The position numbers and the translations under genes are program-made. A stretch of 64,000 bases of DNA. Origin: Candidatus Parcubacteria bacterium. Its GTDB lineage: Bacteria > Patescibacteriota > Microgenomatia > UBA12405. Positions 15,582-24,362 of the stretch are shown here, in pieces. The notes below the pieces were generated by a model. The model had not been told where the DNA came from, did no database searches, and worked only from the letters and a program-made list of their open reading frames with translations. Where the stretch lies: NCBI GenBank assembly GCA_023443725.1, contig JAEZTF010000010.1, forward strand, positions 50,583-114,582, given 5' to 3'. The number at the start of each line of letters is the position of its first letter. Position 1 is the stretch's first letter.

Positions 15582-16901
15582 TTATTTATTTAACTGCTTT
15601 TCCATCCAACTGTCAATTTTATCGATAGAAACTCTAATTTGTTTCATAGTGTCACGATCACGAATTGAAACAGTGTTATCTTCTAATGTTTGATAATCAA
15701 CTACAGTACACCATGGTGTTCCTATTTCATCTTGACGACGATATTTTTTCCCAATATTACTACTATCATCCCAATCAATAGAATATTTTTGACTTAATTG
15801 TTTATAGAGCTTTTCGGCTTTGTCAATTAATTCTGGTTTATTGGCAGCTAGAGGGAAAATAGCCATCTTATAGGCAGAAACTTTAGGGTTCACTTTTAAA
15901 ACAGTTCTAACATCTCCTGACTCAGTTTTCTCTTCTTGGTAAGCATCGAGAAGCATAAAAAAGAAACTACGATCGACTCCTCCAGAGGTTTCAGTAATCC
16001 ATGGGATATATCTCTCATGTGTAGTCGGATCGATATAAGATAGGTCTTGTCCACTAAACTTAGAATGTTGAGTTAAATCATAATCTGATCGCCAATGTAT
16101 TCCTTCCATTTCGGCCCATCCCCAGGGAGCATTATATTCAATATCAAAAGCTTTTTTAGCATAGAAAGCCAATTCATCCTTGCCATGTTCTCTAAATCTT
16201 AAATTATCTTGATTGTTAAATAATGATTTATACCAATTGATACGAGTTTCTTTCCAATATTCAAACCATTTATCCATTTCATCTGGATGAACAAAATATT
16301 GAATATCCCATTGTTCGAATTCTCGAGTACGATAAAGGAAATTTTTAGGAGTAATTTCATTTCTGAAAGCTTTTCCGATTTGAGCGATACCAAAAGGTAC
16401 TTTAACTCGAGTAGAGTCGACAATATTTTTAAAATCTAAATAAATAGTTTGGCAAGCTTCTCCTCGTAAATAGGCATGAAGTTTTTCACCTTCTATAACT
16501 CCAATTTCAGTTTCAAATAATATATTGTATTTTCGTCCCTCGGTAAATTGTCCACCACATTCTGGACATTTAGACGGATCATCAAGTAAATCAGGTCGAA
16601 AACGTTTGTGACATGATTTACATTCAACCATGATATCGGCAAAATTTTTGACATGTCCTGAAGCTTCCCAGACTCGAGGGTGAGTAATAATTGATCCGTC
16701 GATCATAACAACATCTTGTCGAGAGGTAACATTATCGTGAATCCAAAGATCTTTCCAATTTTTTTTCATGAGAGAACCGATTGGTCCGTAATCATAAAAA
16801 CCTTGAACACCGCCATAAATTTCAGAATTTTGAAAAATTATTCCTCTGCGTTTACAGAGACTGACGATTTTGCTGACAAGATCATTTTGATTGTCTGACA
16901 T
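15582..16901 (-). CDS. glyS: Glycyl-tRNA synthetase, dimeric class II type
   Basis: The enzyme charges tRNA-Gly. This 439-residue alpha2-type synthetase has the N-terminal GVQGFYDYGP motif, a Cys4 zinc ribbon (Cys94, 97, 112, 115), the class II motif 2 FRNEITPKNFLYRTREFEQ, motif 3 GVDRSFFF, and a C-terminal anticodon-binding domain. I start it at the ATG at 16901 because AGGAG lies 4-5 nt upstream; the frame opens six codons earlier but that would place the start inside the regulatory hairpin. It is the first gene of the dcw transcript and is controlled by a T-box leader. tRNA-Gly sensing at the head of a cell-wall operon is notable. Confidence 0.95.
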   Translation of the reverse strand: MSDNQNDLVSKIVSLCKRRGIIFQNSEIYGGVQGFYDYGPIGSLMKKNWKDLWIHDNVTSRQDVVMIDGSIITHPRVWEASGHVKNFADIMVECKSCHKRFRPDLLDDPSKCPECGGQFTEGRKYNILFETEIGVIEGEKLHAYLRGEACQTIYLDFKNIVDSTRVKVPFGIAQIGKAFRNEITPKNFLYRTREFEQWDIQYFVHPDEMDKWFEYWKETRINWYKSLFNNQDNLRFREHGKDELAFYAKKAFDIEYNAPWGWAEMEGIHWRSDYDLTQHSKFSGQDLSYIDPTTHERYIPWITETSGGVDRSFFFMLLDAYQEEKTESGDVRTVLKVNPKVSAYKMAIFPLAANKPELIDKAEKLYKQLSQKYSIDWDDSSNIGKKYRRQDEIGTPWCTVVDYQTLEDNTVSIRDRDTMKQIRVSIDKIDSWMEKQLNK

Positions 16902-16905
16902 AGTT

Positions 16906-17042
16906 CTCCTAAAAAACAATTAATATTTTTTAGGGATCCCGATAAATCAGGACGGTTCCACCCTATTTGATAAATTATTTTTTCCAGTTAATTTATCCTC
17001 TTTTATTTTTCGGCTCGAGATTTGCCAAATCTGTCATTGCCT
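16906..17042 (-). promoter_or_regulatory. Translational T-box riboswitch upstream of glyS
   Basis: The leader carries the T-box core AGGGTGGAACCG (16964-16953). The antisequestrator folds fully: A1 UAGGG (16965-16961) with CCCUA (16935-16931), a 7-nt UGGAACC bulge for the tRNA CCA end (16960-16954), and A2 GUCCUGA (16953-16947) with UCGGGAU (16942-16936) around a UUUA loop. The competing hairpin pairs CCUAAAAAA (16934-16926) with UUUUUUAGG (16916-16908), burying the AGG of the Shine-Dalgarno. The two folds share the CCUA segment, so they exclude each other. Upstream, a short stem at 17042-17012 (GGC/GCC ends, inner AGATTT/AAATCT) displays GGC, a glycine codon, as candidate specifier. There is no terminator U-run, so control is on translation. 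Confidence 0.88.
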
Positions 17043-17051
17043 TGATGTTGA

Positions 17052-17080
17052 AGTTTATCTTGTTTTAAGAAAACTGTCAA
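17052..17080 (-). promoter_or_regulatory. Promoter of the glyS-dcw operon
   Basis: A perfect -35 TTGACA (17080-17075) is separated by exactly 17 nt from TAAACT (17057-17052), a 4/6 match to the -10 consensus. Transcription would start near 17045, just before the first stem of the T-box leader. The -35 box overlaps the stop codon of the preceding GT-C gene. The metK leader has the same arrangement (TTGACA, 16 nt, TAAAGT). Confidence 0.75.
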
Positions 17081-18501
17081 TTCAGTTTGTTTACCTTATA
17101 AACTACCCACTTAGAATTTTCGATCTGCCAATAATTGTCAGGAGAATCTTTTCTAAAATGACTCATCTCGTAAGCTGGGTCTTCTCTTATTTTGTCCCAT
17201 GAGTTGTAACTGATCACATATAATGTTTTTGGATTTTGATAATCGTCAGACGCTAAGGGATATATGTTTTGAACTTTCAAAAGATCTCGAAATCGACTAC
17301 CTTTGGTGTTGCCGTCTGGACTTTGTAAAACTACTAGATTAAAAGTATTACTATTTGATTGAGACAAATCATTTTTAATAATATTAGTTATTTTATTTAG
17401 AGCCTCTATATTATTAGTTGAATCATTTTGAAAAAGTATTTTTGGTAAAGAAAGCAAACTACTAATGATAAGACTGATAATAATTAATCTGGAAATGTTT
17501 GATTTTAAATTTTTTGCTAACCATAAAATAAAAAACAAAATAGCTGGAATTAAATAACGATTAGCAATAGGTGAAGAAATAAAAGACAAACCTAAAAATT
17601 GAAATAAAATAGGTATTAAAAATAAGTTTAAGGAGGTTTTTTTTAAACGTATATTTTTAACAAAAAGTATTGTTGATAGTAATAATATTATCCAGATAAA
17701 TATTTTGTTTCCATAAGATATGTATTGAATAAATTGTAACGGAGTGTTGATAAATTTAATAAAGAAATTGATTATACTGAAATGGCTATTGGATGAGATA
17801 GGACTAAAATATAACATTCGACTTAAGAATAGTCCTGGTGGATGGGTAATATCGAAAATAATGAAAGGAACGATAGAAATAAATAATCCAATTAAATACA
17901 AAATAATATCTTTTATCTTTTTATTTTTTTTATAAACAAGAAAAACTAATCCTAAACAAAAAAATATTGAATACCAATGTTGGTGAACTGTTAAACCAAA
18001 TATTATGCCACTAATTAATATATTTAGAGGAAAATTTGAATTGAGAATTAATATTCCTAGAATTTGCCAGAATGGAATAAAATGTGGATTCCATGCCCAT
18101 CTAGAAGTTTCTACATAAGGAGAAAGTATAACTGGTAATAAAAAAATAGGTAACCATTTTATTTTTTCTTTTTTTAAAAATAACCAAATTAATAAAACAG
18201 TCAATGAACCGTAAAAAGCAGTAGCCAAAGCTGGTCCAAGAGGATTGTTTTTTGAAAAAAATACAAATGGTAGAGAAATATAATATGTTAACGAACTAAA
18301 AATACCAGTGTTGCCTTCAGCAATTGGCCCAATAAGGGTGATATCTTTTTGATCAATAATTCTTTTTATGCTTACTAAATCACTTGATTCATCACGAGTA
18401 AATCTGGCCGTGATTTTAAGATTATAAAATCGAACAAAAATAGTGAATATAAATATCAAAAATAATAGAAGTATTTTTTTATTTAATTTTATTTTTTTCA
18501 T
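17077..18501 (-). CDS. GT-C type membrane glycosyltransferase-like protein (ArnT/PMT-like)
   Basis: This 474-residue protein has about ten membrane helices and a soluble C-terminal part. The first extracytoplasmic loop holds an acidic motif, TRDESSDL, after the first helix, where GT-C enzymes of the ArnT/PMT (GT39/GT83) type keep their catalytic Asp/Glu. Such enzymes use lipid-phosphate sugars on the outer face. The acceptor is unknown. It is coupled to the next upstream gene (4-nt overlap) and resembles it in its N-terminal design, so the two look like paralogues. Confidence 0.65.
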   Translation of the reverse strand: MKKIKLNKKILLLFLIFIFTIFVRFYNLKITARFTRDESSDLVSIKRIIDQKDITLIGPIAEGNTGIFSSLTYYISLPFVFFSKNNPLGPALATAFYGSLTVLLIWLFLKKEKIKWLPIFLLPVILSPYVETSRWAWNPHFIPFWQILGILILNSNFPLNILISGIIFGLTVHQHWYSIFFCLGLVFLVYKKNKKIKDIILYLIGLFISIVPFIIFDITHPPGLFLSRMLYFSPISSNSHFSIINFFIKFINTPLQFIQYISYGNKIFIWIILLLSTILFVKNIRLKKTSLNLFLIPILFQFLGLSFISSPIANRYLIPAILFFILWLAKNLKSNISRLIIISLIISSLLSLPKILFQNDSTNNIEALNKITNIIKNDLSQSNSNTFNLVVLQSPDGNTKGSRFRDLLKVQNIYPLASDDYQNPKTLYVISYNSWDKIREDPAYEMSHFRKDSPDNYWQIENSKWVVYKVNKLN

Positions 18502-20087
18502 TTTAATAATGAATCTTTGATTGGTTTTGTATTATGACAATTGTTATCTTTTGCTTGTCTAGTTTCTAGTAAAAAATCACCAAATTTAACTTGGTTTTTA
18601 TAATCAGAAAAATATTCTTCAATTTTTAAATCTTCATTAATAATTTTTTCAGATAAACCATTAGCTGGTTCAACTACTCTAAATCTGATACATGTAGTGC
18701 CATTTGTTGGCGATGGTAAATTTCCTGGAAAGCCAAAGGTATTTCCTGTTTCCCAGAAAGGAAGATAGCCATATTTTTTTTCTCCATAAAAATGGAATAA
18801 ATATGCCCAAACTGTTTGGACTTTATAAGGTATTCCACTTAATCTGACGGTAAATCCATTGCCATTGGCTTGTTGATATATATCATCGATTATTTTATAT
18901 TCATCTGACAACTTCATATTTACTTGTGGTGCAAACTGAACAAGTAGACTTTTTGGTGATTGATACTTAATTTGTTTTAAATTCCCCAATATTATTAATG
19001 CAACTAAAATGATTGCCAAGGGTTTATTAAATTTAAATAATTTTTCTAAAATGACGCTAACTAAAATTAAAATTCCAACACTTAACCCAGCATTAGTGTA
19101 ATAAGCTAAGTGACCTCCAATAAACATTAATATTACCCATCCAAGAATCCAAACTAAAAGTAAAATATATTTTATATTTTTTCTAGCTTTGACAAAAAGC
19201 CACAAAGTAACAATAGAAATAATTATGTAGATAATTATTTTATTATCAATTAAGCCTAAAATATTATCTTTAAACATTAATAAATATTTTTGTAAATATA
19301 AGGAATATTTTGATTCATTTGGATTTAAAATCCCGAAACCTTGTTGAAATAATGAAATTGCTAATTTTATACTTCTAAACTTGTATTTCAGTTCTATTAA
19401 TATATAAGTTGAGAGTATAAAAATGGTGGTAAAAAAGGAATATAAATAATATCTTATTTTTATTTTTTGTGCTTCTTTTTTGAATATTATTAAAATAATA
19501 AAAACTAATATAAAAGAGTAAACATACATTAAGTTGAATTGAGTGGCAATGGCTGCTCCGGTAAACATTAGTAAAGGACTCCACTTTTCTTGTTTATCTT
19601 TGTTTAACAACCAACTAGCGCCATAAAAAATTAGAAGAATTGCTAAGACTGCCAGACTAGGGTTTCCAACATATATTGAATATTGAGTCTCTTCAAACGA
19701 AATAGCATAAAACAATGCTGATAATAAACCAACTTTTGAGTTAAAAATATTTTTGGCGATTATAAATACTAGAAATACACCTAGAGCATTTATCAATCTA
19801 AATATGGCTGATATTAATAATGGGTTGCCATTTAACAAAAGATTTAATGGACCTATTAGATACCAAAAGAGAACTCCATGAAATAAACCTATATTACCTG
19901 ATACTGGAGGCCCCATAAATTTTAAATCCCCTTTTAGATAAATGTCTTGGGAAATATAAATATCGCGAGCCTGATCGAAAGAAAAATAAATACTTTCTTT
20001 GAAAGAGTAAAATCTGACGATTATAGCAAAAATAAAAATAATGATTAAAAATAACCATTCATATCGTCTCATGGTTGATATTAGCAT
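18498..20087 (-). CDS. GT-C type membrane glycosyltransferase-like protein
   Basis: This 529-residue multi-spanning protein has an acidic loop motif FSFDQARDIYISQD right after the first membrane helix and a soluble C-terminal domain of about 150 residues. The FMGPPVSGNIGLFHG segment parallels LIGPIAEGNTGIFSS in the neighbouring GT-C gene, which supports an old duplication. The frame starts at an ATG that overlaps the recO stop (TAATG); an in-frame ATG at 20072 is an alternative. It probably transfers a lipid-linked sugar outside the membrane; donor and acceptor are unknown. Confidence 0.65.
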   Translation of the reverse strand: MLISTMRRYEWLFLIIIFIFAIIVRFYSFKESIYFSFDQARDIYISQDIYLKGDLKFMGPPVSGNIGLFHGVLFWYLIGPLNLLLNGNPLLISAIFRLINALGVFLVFIIAKNIFNSKVGLLSALFYAISFEETQYSIYVGNPSLAVLAILLIFYGASWLLNKDKQEKWSPLLMFTGAAIATQFNLMYVYSFILVFIILIIFKKEAQKIKIRYYLYSFFTTIFILSTYILIELKYKFRSIKLAISLFQQGFGILNPNESKYSLYLQKYLLMFKDNILGLIDNKIIIYIIISIVTLWLFVKARKNIKYILLLVWILGWVILMFIGGHLAYYTNAGLSVGILILVSVILEKLFKFNKPLAIILVALIILGNLKQIKYQSPKSLLVQFAPQVNMKLSDEYKIIDDIYQQANGNGFTVRLSGIPYKVQTVWAYLFHFYGEKKYGYLPFWETGNTFGFPGNLPSPTNGTTCIRFRVVEPANGLSEKIINEDLKIEEYFSDYKNQVKFGDFLLETRQAKDNNCHNTKPIKDSLLK

Positions 20088-20647
20088 TATTTAAATAATT
20101 TATTGCTTTCTAATGGTTTCTCGATGATACTTTCAAAAAAATTTTTGATTAATTTTTGGGTGACAGGATAATCTTTTTTTTGAAAAGAAGTAATTATTTC
20201 TGGTGGTATTCCAAATCCTAAATTGTCTAAGAGTTTTATTTCATTGTCTATATATCGGTTGACTTGGTTTTTGTTGATAGATTCAATAATGTTTTTGGAA
20301 ATAGAGTATATATTTTCGATTTGTTGATTTTCAGCAATAAATCGATTGATTAGTTCTAAAAAATAAAACAGTAAATTTAATTGAGTTAAACTTTTATCTG
20401 TTTGAAGAAATTGACTAATAGTTTGAGCTTCAGATATCCAAAGAAAATCATTTTTTTGATAGAGGTGAACCTTGATAATATTACCTAATTGAAGACTACC
20501 AAGACGACTACTTCTAATGTTTTTAGCACCTTTAGCTAAAGCAACAATCTTTCCATCTCTTGGGGTTAATAAAGTAATTAAACTATCAACCTCTTTTGAA
20601 TTACGATGATTAATAACAATCGCTTCTGTTGTTTTATATTTATCCAT
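20087..20647 (-). CDS. recO: DNA repair protein RecO
   Basis: RecO loads RecA in the RecFOR gap-repair pathway. The 186-residue protein begins with the OB-fold pattern TEAIVINHRNSKEVDSLITLLTPRDGKIVALAKGA typical of RecO, then a helical region. It is shorter than usual (about 240) and lacks the C-terminal zinc-finger cysteines found in some RecO proteins. I start at 20647, where TAATG couples it to the DUF4012 gene; the frame opens 12 codons earlier but those residues do not fit the family. Its company with envelope genes seems incidental. Confidence 0.85.
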   Translation of the reverse strand: MDKYKTTEAIVINHRNSKEVDSLITLLTPRDGKIVALAKGAKNIRSSRLGSLQLGNIIKVHLYQKNDFLWISEAQTISQFLQTDKSLTQLNLLFYFLELINRFIAENQQIENIYSISKNIIESINKNQVNRYIDNEIKLLDNLGFGIPPEIITSFQKKDYPVTQKLIKNFFESIIEKPLESNKLFK

Positions 20648-22605
20648 TAGAGAGATACTTTTATAGTTTTGTCGGCTGCCCAACTAAAAGTATCCATTTT
20701 TTTACCATTGATAGTTAAATTATATTCAACGGCTTTAGTACCTGGTTGTTTTTGAAGTAACAAAGAATAAGTTGATCCAACTTTAACCCCAGATTTATAT
20801 TGAACAGAAACTTTACTGCTGGATTTTGGATACAAAGGATATTTATCTCCATAAAAACCTTCAAAAACTTGTTTATCTAACTCTTCATATTGAACAGTTT
20901 CAACTTCTGATCCGGTCATTTTGATAAGAGTTGAACCTTTTGGTACATAAAATCTAAATAGATCTCTATACTTAGAAGCATTTAGACAAAGATCACCTTT
21001 TTCAAGATTACAATTGGAAGCAGCATATGGATTGGTATAAGTAACAGAAACTTTGTGTTCCGCAACTCCATTTTTGATAGTAATATCATGATCAATTTTT
21101 TGAGTAATAAACATGTTACTTTTGGCGCTAGCAAAATTAGCATCATTAAGATGAAGGTAATCGATGGTTTCTGGTGTTTGAGTAATTTGGCCACTAATAT
21201 TAGCTGAATTTCCTACTTCAGCCATATTTTTATCAGTAAAATAAACTAAAATATGTTTTTCATTAATATTTTTAAAGAAAGCTTCGATTAGGCTGGTCAT
21301 TTTTGACTTTTCAGATCCCATAACATTGGCTAATAAAGCAGACATAAGAGGATTTAAGAAATCTTTTCGATTTGGTTCAATGTAGTTTCTAGGTCGACCA
21401 GCCATCCATTCAATTTCGTAAATAACAGAAGGACAACCATTACATCTATTGTCAGGTTCGGCAGTAAATGTACCAACTCTAGTATCTAATTTACCTAAAA
21501 CTTTAATCATATCGGCTAAAAGTTGAGTATCAATAGCAATAACAGCATCAAATGATTCCTTTGATTTACTAGCTTTTTGATAATTTTCTAAGAAAAGTTG
21601 AGCATCAGTTGGAAAGTCAGGAGATAGATTACTATCTCGAAGATAAAGACTAGGGACATTTATATGATAAGAAGAAATTAAACGTGGAGCTTTACCGAGA
21701 GTGCCTAAACGATCATCTAAATCATAAATATTACTAGCGGTTCCTGGAGTTACTTTGCCGTTAGAAACTGTCATAGTACTATAAGCAGTCCAAAAACCAC
21801 CACTTGGTCGAAGTTCACCATCGTTTTGGAAAACCATCAAATAATGTCGAGGATCATCTTTTCCTAACAACCAAGAAATTTTTGATAATAAAGGTTTACC
21901 ATTTTTAACTAATTGACCAACTTGAGTGACACTTTCTTGGGCTTGAGATATTTTTGATCTAATTTCGATATTCTTAAATTTTTCAGGATAACGATTTGGA
22001 TTAATTTGATTAAGCTCAGTTTCAATATTGGTAATTTTTGTGTCTAATTCGTCTAAATATGGAATTAAACCTTCGGCAGATTCGGTCAAGAAAGTAATTC
22101 TATCAGCAGTAGTTTTTTCACTACTATCAGATCCACCTTTGATGCCAAGAAAATCTTGATACGGTTCAATGGCTTGAATAACTATTTGACCAGCATCTAT
22201 ACCTTGAAATGCAATATTAATAACTTTTTGACCATCTTGATAATATTTGTTTAATCCAGGAATTATTTTTAATAATCCCATTTTTTTATAAGTTGATTCA
22301 ATTGTTTTAGTGTCAGTTTCAATATTGACTAAACTTTGATTGACTTTGGCTAAATCTTTATCACTAATAGCTTGCTGAATTATTTGATATTCACTTTTTA
22401 TAGAATTGACTTTGTTTAATATTTTCTTACCTGGAACGAGAACAGTGAAAAACAAAAGAGAAAGTACTAAAGTTATGACAATCAAGAATATCGATAAGAT
22501 AGTAATGATTTTTTTACCTTTGTTTTTTTTCATAGGTTTTATCAATGATGTGTTTACTACATCTGATATTGGTTCAGTTTGAATTGGTTTAATAAAATTA
22601 TCCAT
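20647..22605 (-). CDS. DUF4012 membrane-anchored protein
   Basis: This 652-residue protein has a basic cytoplasmic N-terminus, one membrane helix (about 32-57) and a large outer domain with the DUF4012 pattern: coiled-coil-like start, then FQNDGELRPSGGFW, YLRDSNLSPDFPTDAQLFLENY, and a beta-rich C-terminal part. DUF4012 proteins are frequent in Actinobacteria and CPR bacteria, often next to sugar-phosphate transferases and glycosyltransferases. Some relation to the LytR-CpsA-Psr type of surface-polymer attachment has been suggested by context only. The molecular function is unknown. Confidence 0.85.
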   Translation of the reverse strand: MDNFIKPIQTEPISDVVNTSLIKPMKKNKGKKIITILSIFLIVITLVLSLLFFTVLVPGKKILNKVNSIKSEYQIIQQAISDKDLAKVNQSLVNIETDTKTIESTYKKMGLLKIIPGLNKYYQDGQKVINIAFQGIDAGQIVIQAIEPYQDFLGIKGGSDSSEKTTADRITFLTESAEGLIPYLDELDTKITNIETELNQINPNRYPEKFKNIEIRSKISQAQESVTQVGQLVKNGKPLLSKISWLLGKDDPRHYLMVFQNDGELRPSGGFWTAYSTMTVSNGKVTPGTASNIYDLDDRLGTLGKAPRLISSYHINVPSLYLRDSNLSPDFPTDAQLFLENYQKASKSKESFDAVIAIDTQLLADMIKVLGKLDTRVGTFTAEPDNRCNGCPSVIYEIEWMAGRPRNYIEPNRKDFLNPLMSALLANVMGSEKSKMTSLIEAFFKNINEKHILVYFTDKNMAEVGNSANISGQITQTPETIDYLHLNDANFASAKSNMFITQKIDHDITIKNGVAEHKVSVTYTNPYAASNCNLEKGDLCLNASKYRDLFRFYVPKGSTLIKMTGSEVETVQYEELDKQVFEGFYGDKYPLYPKSSSKVSVQYKSGVKVGSTYSLLLQKQPGTKAVEYNLTINGKKMDTFSWAADKTIKVSL

Positions 22606-22633
22606 AGATAAGTTTAAACAAAATTATTACAAA

Positions 22634-23272
22634 TTACCATCTAGAAAGCATTGACAACGGTGTTTTGATGATAATAGTTATTTCTTCTATAAAAGATTGT
22701 TTTTTAATATAATCAGCATCCATTTTGGCTCTTTGTCTAAAAGATATATCATTTCTTCCGGATGTTTGCCAAACACCAGTGATACCCGGTTTAGCAGAAC
22801 GAATAATTTTTATATATTTTTTGGTATCTGGATACTTTTTTTCTTGTTCTTGAAGTTCTTCTTCACGATAGGCACGTGGTCCAATTAAACTCATATCCCC
22901 TTTTAAGACATTAATTAATTGAGGAAATTCATCGATAGTTAAAGATCGAATCTTTTTACCTATTGGAGTAATTCTAGGATCTTCTGACATTTCCAACTTC
23001 CAACCATTTTCTTTATATTTTTTCCAAAGTTCAGGATAATTTTCTCTTAATCTTTTATCATTATCTCCAGTGTACATAGATCTAAATTTGTACATCCAAA
23101 ATTGTTGACTGTCTTTGCCAACTCTTTTTTGTTTAAAGAAGATTGGTCCTGGTGAACTTAATTTAACTAAAATCATGGTAACTATCATGATTGGAGAAAA
23201 TATTATCAATAAAACTAATGAACCAGTAATATCGACAGTTCTTTTGAAAATTTGGAAAATTTGTTTTTTCAT
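22634..23272 (-). CDS. Polyprenyl-phosphate sugar-1-phosphate transferase (monotopic PGT)
   Basis: This 212-residue enzyme starts glycan assembly by moving a sugar phosphate from a nucleotide sugar to undecaprenyl phosphate. It is the minimal monotopic form: one re-entrant helix (about 14-37) with SSPGP, then KFRSM, the catalytic pair Asp114-Glu115 in TIDEFPQL, and LKGDMSLIGPRAY, GITGVWQ and the C-terminal DADYI segment. The sugar (Glc, Gal, GalNAc or bacillosamine) cannot be told from the sequence. It is the natural first step for the glycosyltransferase genes that follow on the same strand. Confidence 0.92.
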   Translation of the reverse strand: MKKQIFQIFKRTVDITGSLVLLIIFSPIMIVTMILVKLSSPGPIFFKQKRVGKDSQQFWMYKFRSMYTGDNDKRLRENYPELWKKYKENGWKLEMSEDPRITPIGKKIRSLTIDEFPQLINVLKGDMSLIGPRAYREEELQEQEKKYPDTKKYIKIIRSAKPGITGVWQTSGRNDISFRQRAKMDADYIKKQSFIEEITIIIKTPLSMLSRW

Positions 23273-23273
23273 T

Positions 23274-24362
23274 TTAATTTAAAAAATATTTTTTTAATTT
23301 TTTCTTTTTGACTATTTGTCCAACAATATCTCTAACTTTAGCACTACCATTTTTAGAAATATTACAGATTAATAAACCATCTGGAGTATCTATAACAGCT
23401 AAATTATTAACATCGATTAGACTAACTAACTTGTTTCCTGAAGTTGAAATAAGGCAATTTTTGGAACCAATTTCTAAATGATCAATATTTTTATTTAAAA
23501 CAGCGATGCCATTTTGATCTTTGTCTAATTGATTATAAATAGATTTCCACTCACCTACATCACTCCAATCAAATTCAGCTGGAATAACAAGCATATTTTT
23601 TGATTTTTCGGAGATAGCCTGATTAATATTAAGGTTTTCTGATTTGTTGTAAATTGATTCAACTTGTTTGGAATTAGGATTCTTTACAAGTTCTTCGAAA
23701 AATTCATAATATTCAGGATGAATTTTTTGAAATTCTTCTAACATAACATTTATTTTGAAAGTATGAATGTCTGAATTCCAAAAACTGTTTTTTTTAATTA
23801 ATTTTTCGGCAGTATCTGAATCTGGTTTTTCAATGAAAAAACTAATATTGGCATAATGATCACTTTTCTGTTGAGGCACAATATATCCAAAAGATGGATT
23901 TGGCCAAGTTGGTCTAATACCGATAGTAATTATTTTTTCCATTTTTGCAGCTAAATTAAAAGCGTAGTTGATAGATTTTTTGAACTTAAGAGATTTTGTG
24001 ATGTATTGATCTGAAGCACTAGTAGTAATAATAGCTGTTGGATCAAGTTGATAAATTTTGCTCATAGCAAAAATATAAGCCATGGCAGTATTTTTTTTGG
24101 CAGGTTCGTATAGAAAATTTTCTAACGGTATTTTTTTACCAATTAATTTTTCCAATTTTTCTTGATATTTCTGATTGGAAACAATAAAAATATTTTTTGA
24201 AGGACAAACTTTTTTAGCTCGATTAAGTGTTTGTTCAATAAGGCTTTTTTTGCCAATTAAAGTTAAAAATTGTTTTGGATGATTAGCTCTAGATTGAGGC
24301 CAAAGACGAGGACCAGTACCTCCACAAAAAATTACAAAATAGTGATTTGGTGTTGTTGCCAT
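23274..24362 (-). CDS. manC: Mannose-1-phosphate guanylyltransferase (GDP-mannose pyrophosphorylase)
   Basis: This 362-residue nucleotidyltransferase makes GDP-mannose from GTP and mannose-1-phosphate. The signature GGTGPRLWPQSRANHPKQF (14-32) matches GGxGxRLWPxSRxxxPKQF, and FxEKPD, FWNSDIHTF and FDWSDVGEWKS follow as in ManC. The C-terminal phosphomannose-isomerase domain of bifunctional ManC is absent. It overlaps the following GT4 gene by 31 nt. GDP-mannose would serve the mannosyltransferase-like GT4 enzymes in this cluster. Confidence 0.9.
   Translation of the reverse strand: MATTPNHYFVIFCGGTGPRLWPQSRANHPKQFLTLIGKKSLIEQTLNRAKKVCPSKNIFIVSNQKYQEKLEKLIGKKIPLENFLYEPAKKNTAMAYIFAMSKIYQLDPTAIITTSASDQYITKSLKFKKSINYAFNLAAKMEKIITIGIRPTWPNPSFGYIVPQQKSDHYANISFFIEKPDSDTAEKLIKKNSFWNSDIHTFKINVMLEEFQKIHPEYYEFFEELVKNPNSKQVESIYNKSENLNINQAISEKSKNMLVIPAEFDWSDVGEWKSIYNQLDKDQNGIAVLNKNIDHLEIGSKNCLISTSGNKLVSLIDVNNLAVIDTPDGLLICNISKNGSAKVRDIVGQIVKKKKLKKYFLN

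Noticed and set aside
16906..16935. The hairpin before glyS as an intrinsic transcription terminator
   Set aside because: It is AU-rich, has no following U-run, and one strand contains the Shine-Dalgarno and lies 6 nt from the start codon; a sequestering hairpin fits better.
16921..16965. The GATCCCGATAAATCAGGACGG-like sequence as another palindromic repeat similar to R1/R2
   Set aside because: It pairs exactly as helix A2 and A1 of a T-box and lies before glyS with the conserved tRNA-binding bulge, which explains it fully.
17077..20087. The two adjacent GT-C genes as one gene broken by a frameshift
   Set aside because: Each has its own N-terminal membrane helix, acidic loop and C-terminal domain, so they are two full genes.
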